A DNA stretch of 64,000 nt from Alloprevotella sp. OH1205_COT-284 (GTDB lineage: Bacteria; Bacteroidota; Bacteroidia; Bacteroidales; Bacteroidaceae). A model generated the notes under the pieces. The model did no database searches. It was not told the origin of the DNA and saw only the letters and a program-made list of their open reading frames with translations. This document shows positions 9,347-17,293 of this stretch, in pieces; within the stretch, counting starts at the first letter, position 1; each line of letters starts with the position of its first letter. The stretch covers positions 62,001 through 126,000 of the forward strand of contig NZ_RQYI01000002.1 in the NCBI RefSeq assembly GCF_003859795.1. The letters run 5' to 3'. A program made the position numbers and the translations under genes.

Positions 9347-10102
9347 ATGCAGCAGCTATTTATAAAAACCGATAAAAAGATCATCCCCACCCTACCCCGA
9401 TACACTTTTGGCGGACGCATTATTGTGCTACAAAGTGAAAGCGAAGCTCAAAGTGCCGTAAGATTTCTCAGCAAATCCGCCATTCTCGGTGTAGACACCG
9501 AAACACGCCCTTCCTTTCGTCGCGGTTCTCACCATAAAATCGCCCTTTTGCAAATTGCATCGGCAAACATTTGCTTTCTCTTCCGATTGAACTTCATGGG
9601 GATTCCCGAATGCGTTGTGAAGCTATTGGAAAATCCGTCTATTCTGAAAATCGGCCTTTCTCTCAAAGACGACATTGCCCAATTACAGCAACGTTGCCCG
9701 TCATTCGCTCCCGCGGGATTTGTAGATTTACAACAGCTCGCCACCCAAATGGGCATTCAAGACCTCAGTTTGGCCAAGCTCTTTGCAAACTTCTTTCGTT
9801 TGCGCATTTCCAAAAGCGCACAACTGTCAAATTGGGAGGCCGATGTTCTCGACGAGAAGCAAAAGATCTATGCCGCAACAGACGCCGAAGCCTGCATTAA
9901 ACTGTATCACACGATGACTCAACTCATGCAATCCGGCGAATATCAGCTACTGGACACGGCCGGCGAACAGGTTAAACCTTTATCTCCCCCGTCGGCAAAT
10001 CGAAAAAAGCCCGAATCATCCGTTAAAGCAACCAAGAAGAGTGTGAAAAGAACTCCCTCTCAGGGCACCAAACGTTTGTCTTCCCATAACAAAAACACAT
10101 AA
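9347..10102 (+). CDS. 3'-5' exonuclease of the DEDD (RNase D-like) family
   Basis: 251 aa. The three exonuclease motifs are visible: Exo I DTE (Asp50, Glu52), Exo II in GLSLKDDIAQL (about 109-119), and Exo III YAATDAEA near 180, which makes it DEDDy-like. A basic, Ser/Lys-rich tail follows residue 215 and may bind nucleic acid. The frame opens with a TTG at 9335, but ATG 9347 is the more likely start and leaves a 14-bp gap after DUF5063. No HRDC domain is present, so it is shorter than RNase D. Whether the substrate is DNA or RNA cannot be told. Confidence 0.85.
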   Translation: MQQLFIKTDKKIIPTLPRYTFGGRIIVLQSESEAQSAVRFLSKSAILGVDTETRPSFRRGSHHKIALLQIASANICFLFRLNFMGIPECVVKLLENPSILKIGLSLKDDIAQLQQRCPSFAPAGFVDLQQLATQMGIQDLSLAKLFANFFRLRISKSAQLSNWEADVLDEKQKIYAATDAEACIKLYHTMTQLMQSGEYQLLDTAGEQVKPLSPPSANRKKPESSVKATKKSVKRTPSQGTKRLSSHNKNT

Positions 10103-10119
10103 AACCGTCTATTCCTCAA

Positions 10120-11298
10120 ATGCATACCCTACAACTCCGCCGTGGAAAATCCGAAAGCCTCAAACGTTTTCACCCGTGGGTCTTTTCCGGTGCTCTTCAA
10201 ACCACACCTCCCATAGAAGAAGGTGAGATCGTGCGCCTCATTGATTCGGAAGGAAACTTTATGGCAATAGGACATTACCAAATCGGTTCCATTGCCGTTC
10301 GCGTTCTCTCTTTTGAAGACGAGCCCGTTGATCGTCAATTTTGGGAGCGGCGTTTGCGGCAAGCCTTTTCCGTACGCACCTCGATTGGTTTGACCACCTC
10401 TCCCGATGTTCACGAAATTTACCGTCTTGTCCATGGAGAGGGCGATCTTCTCCCCGGACTCATCGTGGATGTTTTTGGCGAAACTGCCGTCGTACAAGCT
10501 CACTCTGTCGGCATGCACCATAATCGCGAAGACATCGCAGAAGCCCTGTTGTCTGTTTCCGAAGGAAAAATCAAGAACATCTATTACAAGAGCGAAACCA
10601 CCCTGCCCTACAAAGCCAATTTGAAACAAGAGAATGGTTTCTTGCGCGGTTACACGGATATAAATGTAGCTCGCGAATACGGACTTGCTTTTCATATTGA
10701 TTGGCTGCATGGTCAGAAAACCGGTTTCTTTGTCGATCAACGGGAAAATCGTCGTTTGCTTGAACAATACAGCCATGGGCGTTCCGTCCTCAACATGTTC
10801 TGCTACACAGGAGGTTTTTCCGTTTATGCACTGAGGGGCGGAGCCTCTTTGGTACACAGTGTCGACGCCTCCTCCAAAGCCATAGAACTCACACGTAAGA
10901 ACGTCCGCCTCAACTTCCCCGACGACACACGCCATGAAGCCTTTACGGAAGATGCTTTCAAGTTTCTCGAATGCGCCGGCGGAAACTACGACCTCATCGT
11001 TCTCGACCCTCCGGCTTTTGCCAAACATCAGAGTGCCCTCCGCAATGCCATAAAAGGCTACACTCGTCTGAATGCCACGGCTTTCAAAAAAATTCGTCCC
11101 GGCGGCATTGTTTTCACTTTTTCATGCTCCCAAGCGGTAAATAAAGATCAGTTTCGCCTCGCCGTATTTACAGCCGCAGTGCAAAGCGGACGCCATGTGC
11201 GCATTCTTCATCAAATGCATCAACCGGCCGACCACCCTGTCAGCATTTATCATCCGGAGGGCGAATATCTCAAAGGGCTCGTTCTGCAAGTAGAATAA
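10120..11298 (+). CDS. rlmI: Class I rRNA large-subunit methyltransferase (RlmI/RlmK-like)
   Basis: 392 aa, the size of RlmI, which makes m5C in 23S rRNA. An N-terminal PUA-like region (1-75) has the RFHPWVFSGAL signature, followed by the EEHRD-type middle domain (here QKTGFFVDQREN near 203) and a Rossmann methyltransferase domain. The SAM loop is VLNMFCYTGGFS near 224 and the catalytic motif DPPAF is at 296-300. The start lies 18 bp after the exonuclease gene. Orthology to rlmI itself is inferred from architecture. Confidence 0.88.
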   Translation: MHTLQLRRGKSESLKRFHPWVFSGALQTTPPIEEGEIVRLIDSEGNFMAIGHYQIGSIAVRVLSFEDEPVDRQFWERRLRQAFSVRTSIGLTTSPDVHEIYRLVHGEGDLLPGLIVDVFGETAVVQAHSVGMHHNREDIAEALLSVSEGKIKNIYYKSETTLPYKANLKQENGFLRGYTDINVAREYGLAFHIDWLHGQKTGFFVDQRENRRLLEQYSHGRSVLNMFCYTGGFSVYALRGGASLVHSVDASSKAIELTRKNVRLNFPDDTRHEAFTEDAFKFLECAGGNYDLIVLDPPAFAKHQSALRNAIKGYTRLNATAFKKIRPGGIVFTFSCSQAVNKDQFRLAVFTAAVQSGRHVRILHQMHQPADHPVSIYHPEGEYLKGLVLQVE

Positions 11299-11416
11299 AG
11301 GCCGTGCGCCGCAATGGAAAGCCGCCCTACACCACCTCATCGGGCATGAAAAAGAGAACAGAGGGGCTAAAAACGCTCTTAAAAGAAGAGCGTATCGGAA
11401 AAAGATAAAAAAAAAG

Positions 11417-11447
11417 TGTGTGATCTACTGAAAAATAGCTATTTTTG
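11417..11447 (+). promoter_or_regulatory. Probable promoter for gyrA
   Basis: TATTTTTG at 11440-11447 matches the Bacteroidetes -7 box. The -33 position at 11417-11420 reads TGTG, 19 bp upstream, which is a weak match. The leader would be about 67 nt. Confidence 0.5.
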
Positions 11448-11521
11448 CACTAATAATATAGCCGGAAATCAAGTGGGAGAAGCAACTCTCGTATGATTTC
11501 TTCGGCAAACCCTGCGCAACA

Positions 11522-14107
11522 ATGATTCAAGAAACAGACAGAATTAAACAAGTAAACATAGAGGAGGAAATGAAAACCTCCTATATCGACTATTCCATGT
11601 CGGTTATCGTCAGTCGTGCTCTTCCCGATGTTCGAGATGGTTTCAAGCCCGTTCATCGCCGCATTCTCTATGGTATGATGGACATGGGCATCACCCATGA
11701 CAAAGCCACGAAGAAATCGGCGGCCATAGTCGGTGAGGTGTTGGGTAAATACCATCCCCACGGCGACAGTTCCGTGTATGGCGCCTTGGTGCGCATGGCT
11801 CAACCTTGGGCAATGCGATACCCTCTTGTCATCGGTCAAGGAAACTTCGGATCGATGGACGGCGACGGTGCTGCGGCCATGCGTTATACGGAGGCCAAGA
11901 TGAGCCTTGTCGGCGAAGCCATGATGCAAGACATCGACAAAGAAACGGTCGATATGAACCGCAACTACGACAACTCGCGCAATGAGCCGTCTGTCCTGCC
12001 CACGCGGATTCCGTCTTTCTTGGTCAATGGTGCCACGGGAATTGCCGTCGGAATGGCCACCAACGTTCCGACCCACAATCTCGGAGAAGTCATTGACGGC
12101 TGTGTCGCCTACATTGATAATCCCGACATCGACACCGAAGGCTTGATGAAGCACATCAAAGGGCCCGACTTCCCCACGGGTGCCTACATCATGGGCAATC
12201 AAGGCATCAAAAGTGCCTACGAAACCGGACGCGGACGTGTTATACTGCGTGCAAAAGCCGAAATCGAAGCCGGCAATCTTCACGATAAGATTGTCATCAG
12301 TGCCGTGCCCTATGGCACCAACACAGCCGACCTTTGCAAGTCGATAGCTGCCCTTTCGAACGAAAAGAAGATCGAAGGCATCACCAATGTCAATGACGAA
12401 TCCGACCGTGAAGGAATGCGCATTGTGGTCGACGTGAAACGCGGACAAAACGCCAACGTCGTTCTCAATAAGCTCTACAAGATGACCGGCCTGCAAACCA
12501 GTTTTGCGGTCAATTGTATCGCCCTTATTCCCATTCCCGGCACTCATCCTGCCAAGATGCGTCCTCAGCTGCTTACGCTGAAAGAATGTATCCGCCATTT
12601 TGTGGAACATCGTCATGACGTTGTCATTCGTCGCACCAAATTCGACTTACGAAAAGCCCAAGAACGCCAACACATATTGAAAGGTCTGATCATTGCATCC
12701 GACAATATAGACGAGGTTGTGCGCATCATCAAAGCCAGCAAAACAACGCAAGACGCCATTGAGAGCTTGATCAAACGTTTCGAATTGGACGAAATCCAAG
12801 CCAATGCCATTGTCGAAATGCGCTTGCGTCAACTCACAGGCTTACAGCAAGAGAAACTTCACGAAGAATTTGACGAACTGCAACGCCGCATCGAATATCT
12901 GAACCAAATTCTCTCCGATAAGGAATTGTGCAAGAAAGTGATCAAAGACGAACTCATAGAAGTCAAGGAAGCCTACGGAGATGTGCGTAAAACGGAAATT
13001 CTTCCGGATATGACCAACTTCAATGCCGAAGATTTCTATCCGGACGACGAGGTGGTGATCACCGTGAGCCATTTGGGCTACATCAAGCGCACCCCGTTGG
13101 CCGAATTTAGGGCGCAAGGGCGCGGAGGAGTCGGATCGAAAGGCGGCACGACTCGCGACCAAGACTTTATCGAATACATCTATCAGGCGACCATGCACAA
13201 CACCATGCTGTTCTTCACGGCCAAGGGACGTTGCTATTGGCTGAGAGTCTTTGAGATCGAAGAAGGAACACGCTTGTCGAAAGGCAGAGCCATTCAAAAC
13301 ATGCTCAACATCGATCCCGACGACCGCATCAACGCCTGCCTCCACATTCGTAAACTGAAAGACGAAGATTTCTGTAAGAATCACTTTGTTGTCTTTGCCA
13401 CCAAACAAGGCGTTGTCAAGAAAACCTGCCTCACCGAATATTCTCGCCCCCGCACCAACGGCGTAAATGCCATTAACATCAATGAAGACGACCGTGTTGT
13501 CAGCGTAGTACTGACCAACGGAAGCGACGAGATCATCATGGCCAATCGAAATGGACGCGCCATTCACTTCAAGGAAGATGTGATCCGCACCATGGGACGA
13601 AACGCCACCGGAGTTCGCGGCATGCAACTCGACGGTGCCGACGACGAAATCGTGGGTATGGTGTGCATCAACGATCCGGAAAGAGAGTCTATTCTTGTGG
13701 TCAGCGAGCAAGGCTATGGCAAACGCAGCGACGTGAACGACTACCGCATCACCAACCGCGGAGGTAAGGGAGTTCGCACTTTGAACATCACCGAAAAGAC
13801 CGGCAACGTCGTCGCAATCAAGAGTGTGACCGAAGAAGAGGATCTGATGATCATCAACAGAAGCGGCATAACGCTTCGTCTGAAAGTAGCCGACGTTCGA
13901 CTGTGCGGACGTGCCACTCAGGGCGTGAAACTCATCGACCTCAAAAAACGCAACGATGCCATCAGCAGTGTTTGTCAAGTTCCCACGGAAGAAGAGGAAG
14001 AATACGACGAACAACTCCAAGGCGAAGAAACGGGCAACCTTCATCAGGAAGAAGAGAATGCCGCCGCTTTCACCTCGGAAGACGTAAACATCGAAACCAA
14101 CGAGTAA
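11522..14107 (+). CDS. gyrA: DNA gyrase subunit A
   Basis: 861 aa. Cuts and reseals DNA to introduce negative supercoils with GyrB. The catalytic tyrosine is Tyr122 in AAMRYTEAKM, the same number as in E. coli. The quinolone-contact region reads HPHGDSSVYG, with Ser83 intact and Gly at the place of E. coli Asp87. The six-bladed C-terminal pinwheel begins near 520 and contains a GyrA-box-like QGRGG (about 535-540), which separates it from ParC. The tail after 830 is Glu-rich. A probable promoter lies upstream and a TPR gene follows after 27 bp. Confidence 0.96.
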   Translation: MIQETDRIKQVNIEEEMKTSYIDYSMSVIVSRALPDVRDGFKPVHRRILYGMMDMGITHDKATKKSAAIVGEVLGKYHPHGDSSVYGALVRMAQPWAMRYPLVIGQGNFGSMDGDGAAAMRYTEAKMSLVGEAMMQDIDKETVDMNRNYDNSRNEPSVLPTRIPSFLVNGATGIAVGMATNVPTHNLGEVIDGCVAYIDNPDIDTEGLMKHIKGPDFPTGAYIMGNQGIKSAYETGRGRVILRAKAEIEAGNLHDKIVISAVPYGTNTADLCKSIAALSNEKKIEGITNVNDESDREGMRIVVDVKRGQNANVVLNKLYKMTGLQTSFAVNCIALIPIPGTHPAKMRPQLLTLKECIRHFVEHRHDVVIRRTKFDLRKAQERQHILKGLIIASDNIDEVVRIIKASKTTQDAIESLIKRFELDEIQANAIVEMRLRQLTGLQQEKLHEEFDELQRRIEYLNQILSDKELCKKVIKDELIEVKEAYGDVRKTEILPDMTNFNAEDFYPDDEVVITVSHLGYIKRTPLAEFRAQGRGGVGSKGGTTRDQDFIEYIYQATMHNTMLFFTAKGRCYWLRVFEIEEGTRLSKGRAIQNMLNIDPDDRINACLHIRKLKDEDFCKNHFVVFATKQGVVKKTCLTEYSRPRTNGVNAININEDDRVVSVVLTNGSDEIIMANRNGRAIHFKEDVIRTMGRNATGVRGMQLDGADDEIVGMVCINDPERESILVVSEQGYGKRSDVNDYRITNRGGKGVRTLNITEKTGNVVAIKSVTEEEDLMIINRSGITLRLKVADVRLCGRATQGVKLIDLKKRNDAISSVCQVPTEEEEEYDEQLQGEETGNLHQEEENAAAFTSEDVNIETNE

Positions 14108-14134
14108 TCAATCCATTCAATATTCCATACCACT

Positions 14135-15415
14135 ATGAAGAAATTTCTTGCTTTAACCTTTTTGGTGACTTGTTCCATCGCGGGATGGGCACAAAACAGC
14201 GTGATTTACAAAGCTCAGACTTTGCTCGAAAACAACAAGCCTTCCGAAGCTTTGGAGGTTTTGAAATCTTCGTTCGACAACCCTAAAACCACTAAGTTTG
14301 GCGAGATCTACAATAAGGCCGGATTGTGTGCAGCCCAGCTCTTCAATCCCGAATTGATGAAAGCCGCCCAAAACCTTCCTCTCGACACCACGAAGTTCGT
14401 TAACTATTTGGACGAAATGGTGGAATACTACACCAAGAGCTACCAAGCCGAACATACTCCCAATGCCAAAGGCAAGATGCCCAGAGCCAAGTTTGATGCG
14501 GACAACATCAAAATGATTTTGGGTTGCAACGACTACTTTTTCTATGCCGGTGTGTTTCTCAACAGCAATAACGACAAGGCCGGAGCATATAAATATTTTG
14601 GCAAACACATGGATCTGCCCAACAATCCCGCTCTTGCCGAGAAAAAAGACTCGCTCCTTCAAGCCAAAGCCGAGAGCTATGCCACAACGGCTTATTACAT
14701 GACGATCCTTTCCTATGAACAAAAGAATTGGGAAAACGTCCTTAAAAACGCAGATCGCGGATTTGCAATAGAGAAACAAAAGCGAGATCTTTATGTGATG
14801 AAACTGCAAGCGATCATGGAAAGCACCAAAGATACGCTTGCCTATGTGAACTGCTTGAAAGAGGCCATTCACGACATTGACGACAATATTTCTTTCATGG
14901 AAACCCTCATCAGTGTCTACTACCAAAATAACGATGTAGCTGCTGCCGAGAAAACCGCAGCCGAACTCATTGAAAAAAGACCGAACAGCAAAAACGGTTG
15001 GTACATGAAAGGCTGCGTAGACTTGAACCTCAAAAAAGACTATCCGGCCGCCCGAACTGCTTTCGAAGAAGCTCTTAAATACGATCCCGACTTCATTGAA
15101 GCCAATGCCAATCTTGCCTATGCCTACATGAACGAGGTGGTGAACAAACGTCAAAAAGGCGAGTACAAATATGCAGGCGGAAGCACCTCAAAAGTGACCG
15201 GCCAAAAAGCCGTGGATCAATACAACAGAGAAATTAAAGAAATCAGAAGCTACTATGAGAAAGCACTTCCGCTCATGGAAAAAGTTCGCTCTCTCGCTCC
15301 CGATCGCTCCAAAATTTGGGCTCCGGCTTTGCAGCAGATCTATTTCAATCTGAACCGCAAGCAGGAAGCCAACCAAATGGATGAGATCATGAGTGCCAAT
15401 GCTCGCCAATCGTAG
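14135..15415 (+). CDS. Secreted tetratricopeptide-repeat protein 1
   Basis: 426 aa. A signal peptide (1-20, ending GWA before Gln) is followed by helical repeats. Canonical TPR units are clear near 290-330 (NGWYMKGCVDLNLKKDYPAA, then the next helix pair). Probably a periplasmic or outer-membrane-facing scaffold; no catalytic motif is present. It lies 27 bp after gyrA and ends at a strong terminator. It has the same layout as the TPR gene at 16036, including a related closing segment (IWAPALQQIYFNLN here, VWSPILYEIYWKLN there), which suggests an old duplication. Confidence 0.85.
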   Translation: MKKFLALTFLVTCSIAGWAQNSVIYKAQTLLENNKPSEALEVLKSSFDNPKTTKFGEIYNKAGLCAAQLFNPELMKAAQNLPLDTTKFVNYLDEMVEYYTKSYQAEHTPNAKGKMPRAKFDADNIKMILGCNDYFFYAGVFLNSNNDKAGAYKYFGKHMDLPNNPALAEKKDSLLQAKAESYATTAYYMTILSYEQKNWENVLKNADRGFAIEKQKRDLYVMKLQAIMESTKDTLAYVNCLKEAIHDIDDNISFMETLISVYYQNNDVAAAEKTAAELIEKRPNSKNGWYMKGCVDLNLKKDYPAARTAFEEALKYDPDFIEANANLAYAYMNEVVNKRQKGEYKYAGGSTSKVTGQKAVDQYNREIKEIRSYYEKALPLMEKVRSLAPDRSKIWAPALQQIYFNLNRKQEANQMDEIMSANARQS

Positions 15416-15442
15416 TCCTCTTTCGCTCCAATAGGAAAATGC

Positions 15443-15486
15443 AGAGGCATGCTTAAAAAACTCAGGTTTGTTCTAAGCATGCCTCT
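15443..15486 (+). terminator. Hairpin terminator after the first TPR gene
   Basis: A perfect 13-bp inverted repeat: AGAGGCATGCTTA at 15443-15455 and its complement at 15474-15486, with an 18-nt loop. The following bases are only moderately T-rich. Confidence 0.6.
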
Positions 15487-15671
15487 TGCCCTTTCTCCGT
15501 ATTTCTTTAATCTCCCTTGCTTTCATCCCCCTTTTGTGCCGAATGCAACCGCCCTTTCGGATAAAGAGAAGTCGAGCCGTGAAGCGTCGGCATCTGTTGT
15601 ATGATTGCTCGAAACACACAGCGGGAAATCTACAACGGAAGGTATTTCTCCTATCTCCGAATGAGAACTTT

Positions 15672-15819
15672 CTATTTTCCCGGTGGGATATTCTATCTCT
15701 TTGATAAAATTATTACACCTCATGGATAAGATATTCTACCTCTGAGGTAAAACTTTCTTCCTCTGAGCTGAAATTTTCTACCTCTTAGGTAGATTTCACT
15801 ACATCAGACCTAAAAGAAC
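15672..15819. repeat. 21-bp palindromic repeat array, 7 units (largest in window)
   Basis: Unit starts at 15672, 15693, 15715, 15736, 15757, 15778 and 15799: 21 bp apart except one step of 22. The best units are CTACCTCTGAGGTA (15736), whose 13 bases from 15737 form a perfect palindrome around a central T, and CTACCTCTTAGGTAG (15778). Each is followed by an A/T-rich spacer. It fills the middle of the 620-bp gap between the two TPR genes. The rest of the gap (15487-15671 and 15820-16035) shows nothing I can name. Confidence 0.8.
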
Positions 15820-16035
15820 GCTTGAAACATCAAGTCCCTCCTCCCTCTTTCTTCGCTTGTGCACAGACGCCTTCCCGTCTTTTGCCGGCGAATGAATGTT
15901 TTGCAAAAAGACAACACCCACAACTAAACGAAAAAGGTAGCCGCATGACTTCAAGAGACTCCGCTTCACTGATGAGAAAGAGTCGTCGCTACCCGCCCTC
16001 AAACCACTAAACCTGCCCATATCGAACCAAGCAGA

Positions 16036-17286
16036 ATGACCAAACAAAATCTGTTGCCGCTTTCAACGTTTATGCCTGTGATTTCACGTTTAATTTTGAT
16101 TTTAGTCATACTGTGTGCCATGTGCAATTCTGCCCGTGGCCAAGCCCCTTTGAAACAGATAAAAGCTGCCCTGAAAGCCAATAAAGCCACGGAGGCCTTC
16201 AAATTGGTGGAGCAATACCGGAAAGACACGCTTTTTCATGACAAGGCACAACTGTTGATCTACGGATTTGAAGCGGCCGTGAAACTGAACGACGTGGAGA
16301 ATGAAAGATTTTACTTGAAACAAAAGACCGACACCACGGCTTTTTTTTTCACACTATACAATGTTTTCGACTATGCTCTGCTCGCTGACAGCATCACCGC
16401 TCTTCCCGACTATTCCGAAAGAAAACATAAGCGACTCAGAAAGAAATTGGTGCAACAGCTCAATATTCTTTATCCCAACCTAAACGCCGCCACCCAGTTT
16501 TTCATGAGAAAAAGGCGTTGGGAGGAGGCGGCAAAATTTTCCCGCATGGCGATTGAAGCCGGACGATCGCCCATGTTTTCGGAGCAAACGGCCAATCTCC
16601 CCGCCCATCTCCTCCCTCAATATGCCGAGCGATACATGTTTTCAAATTTCGCACTCAAAAAATATAGCGAGGTAGACAGATACGCCGAAACAGCCTTGAA
16701 AGACAGTAACCAGCGAGAAACGATTTATGAGGCGATGGCACAGACTTATCAGGAATTGAACAAACAAACAGAATATGCCGCCTATCTCCAAAAAGGAATA
16801 TCGGAATATCCTCGAAACATGTTCTTCTTCACACGTCTTGCCGATCTTTTAATCGCTCAAAAGCAAACCGATCGGCTACTTCGCGTCATCGACACGCTTC
16901 TGAACGCCGATGCTCAAAATGCCAAGCTCTACGAATATCAAGCCAAAGTTCATCTGTTGGAAGGTCGCGACTCGTTGTGCATCTTGTCGGCTAAAAAAAT
17001 GCAGCAATACGACACGACTCGAACCTACGCCGATTACTACATCGGCAAGTCTTATTTCAATTTGGCTCAAAAGGTGGAAATTCCTCAATCGATCAATGCC
17101 ACCGGCTACAAAGCGGCTTACGAGAAAAAACAGCACCTCTATCGCAAAGCGCGTCCCTATATCGAGTTTTACCGCAAGAACTATCCGGAAGATCAACATG
17201 TATGGAGCCCCATTCTCTATGAAATCTACTGGAAGCTAAACTTGGGCAAAGAATTCGAAGAAATCTTGAAATATACTCAGAAGTAA
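16036..17286 (+). CDS. Secreted tetratricopeptide-repeat protein 2
   Basis: 416 aa from the first ATG; an in-frame ATG at 16072 would give a more usual signal peptide (MPVISRLILILVILCAM, with cleavage near ARG before Gln). The body is helical repeats with TPR-like spacing (for example NAKLYEYQAKVHLLEGRDSL near 295). The layout and closing motif match the TPR protein at 14135. Only 7 bp separate it from the M3 peptidase gene, which points to one transcript. No enzymatic motif is present. Confidence 0.82.
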   Translation: MTKQNLLPLSTFMPVISRLILILVILCAMCNSARGQAPLKQIKAALKANKATEAFKLVEQYRKDTLFHDKAQLLIYGFEAAVKLNDVENERFYLKQKTDTTAFFFTLYNVFDYALLADSITALPDYSERKHKRLRKKLVQQLNILYPNLNAATQFFMRKRRWEEAAKFSRMAIEAGRSPMFSEQTANLPAHLLPQYAERYMFSNFALKKYSEVDRYAETALKDSNQRETIYEAMAQTYQELNKQTEYAAYLQKGISEYPRNMFFFTRLADLLIAQKQTDRLLRVIDTLLNADAQNAKLYEYQAKVHLLEGRDSLCILSAKKMQQYDTTRTYADYYIGKSYFNLAQKVEIPQSINATGYKAAYEKKQHLYRKARPYIEFYRKNYPEDQHVWSPILYEIYWKLNLGKEFEEILKYTQK

Positions 17287-17293
17287 TCTTATT

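Noticed and set aside
11762-11785. Gly at GyrA position 87 (Asp in E. coli) as a quinolone-resistance mutation
   Set aside because: Ser83 is intact, and a non-acidic residue here is, to my knowledge, normal in Bacteroidetes GyrA.
11450-14044. Long minus-strand open frames opposite gyrA (388 and 400 codons)
   Set aside because: They mirror a gene with clear catalytic motifs on the other strand, match no family, and result from codon bias of the real gene.
15672-15819. CRISPR array
   Set aside because: Period is 21 bp with no unique spacers, the repeat itself is degenerate, and no cas genes are in the window.
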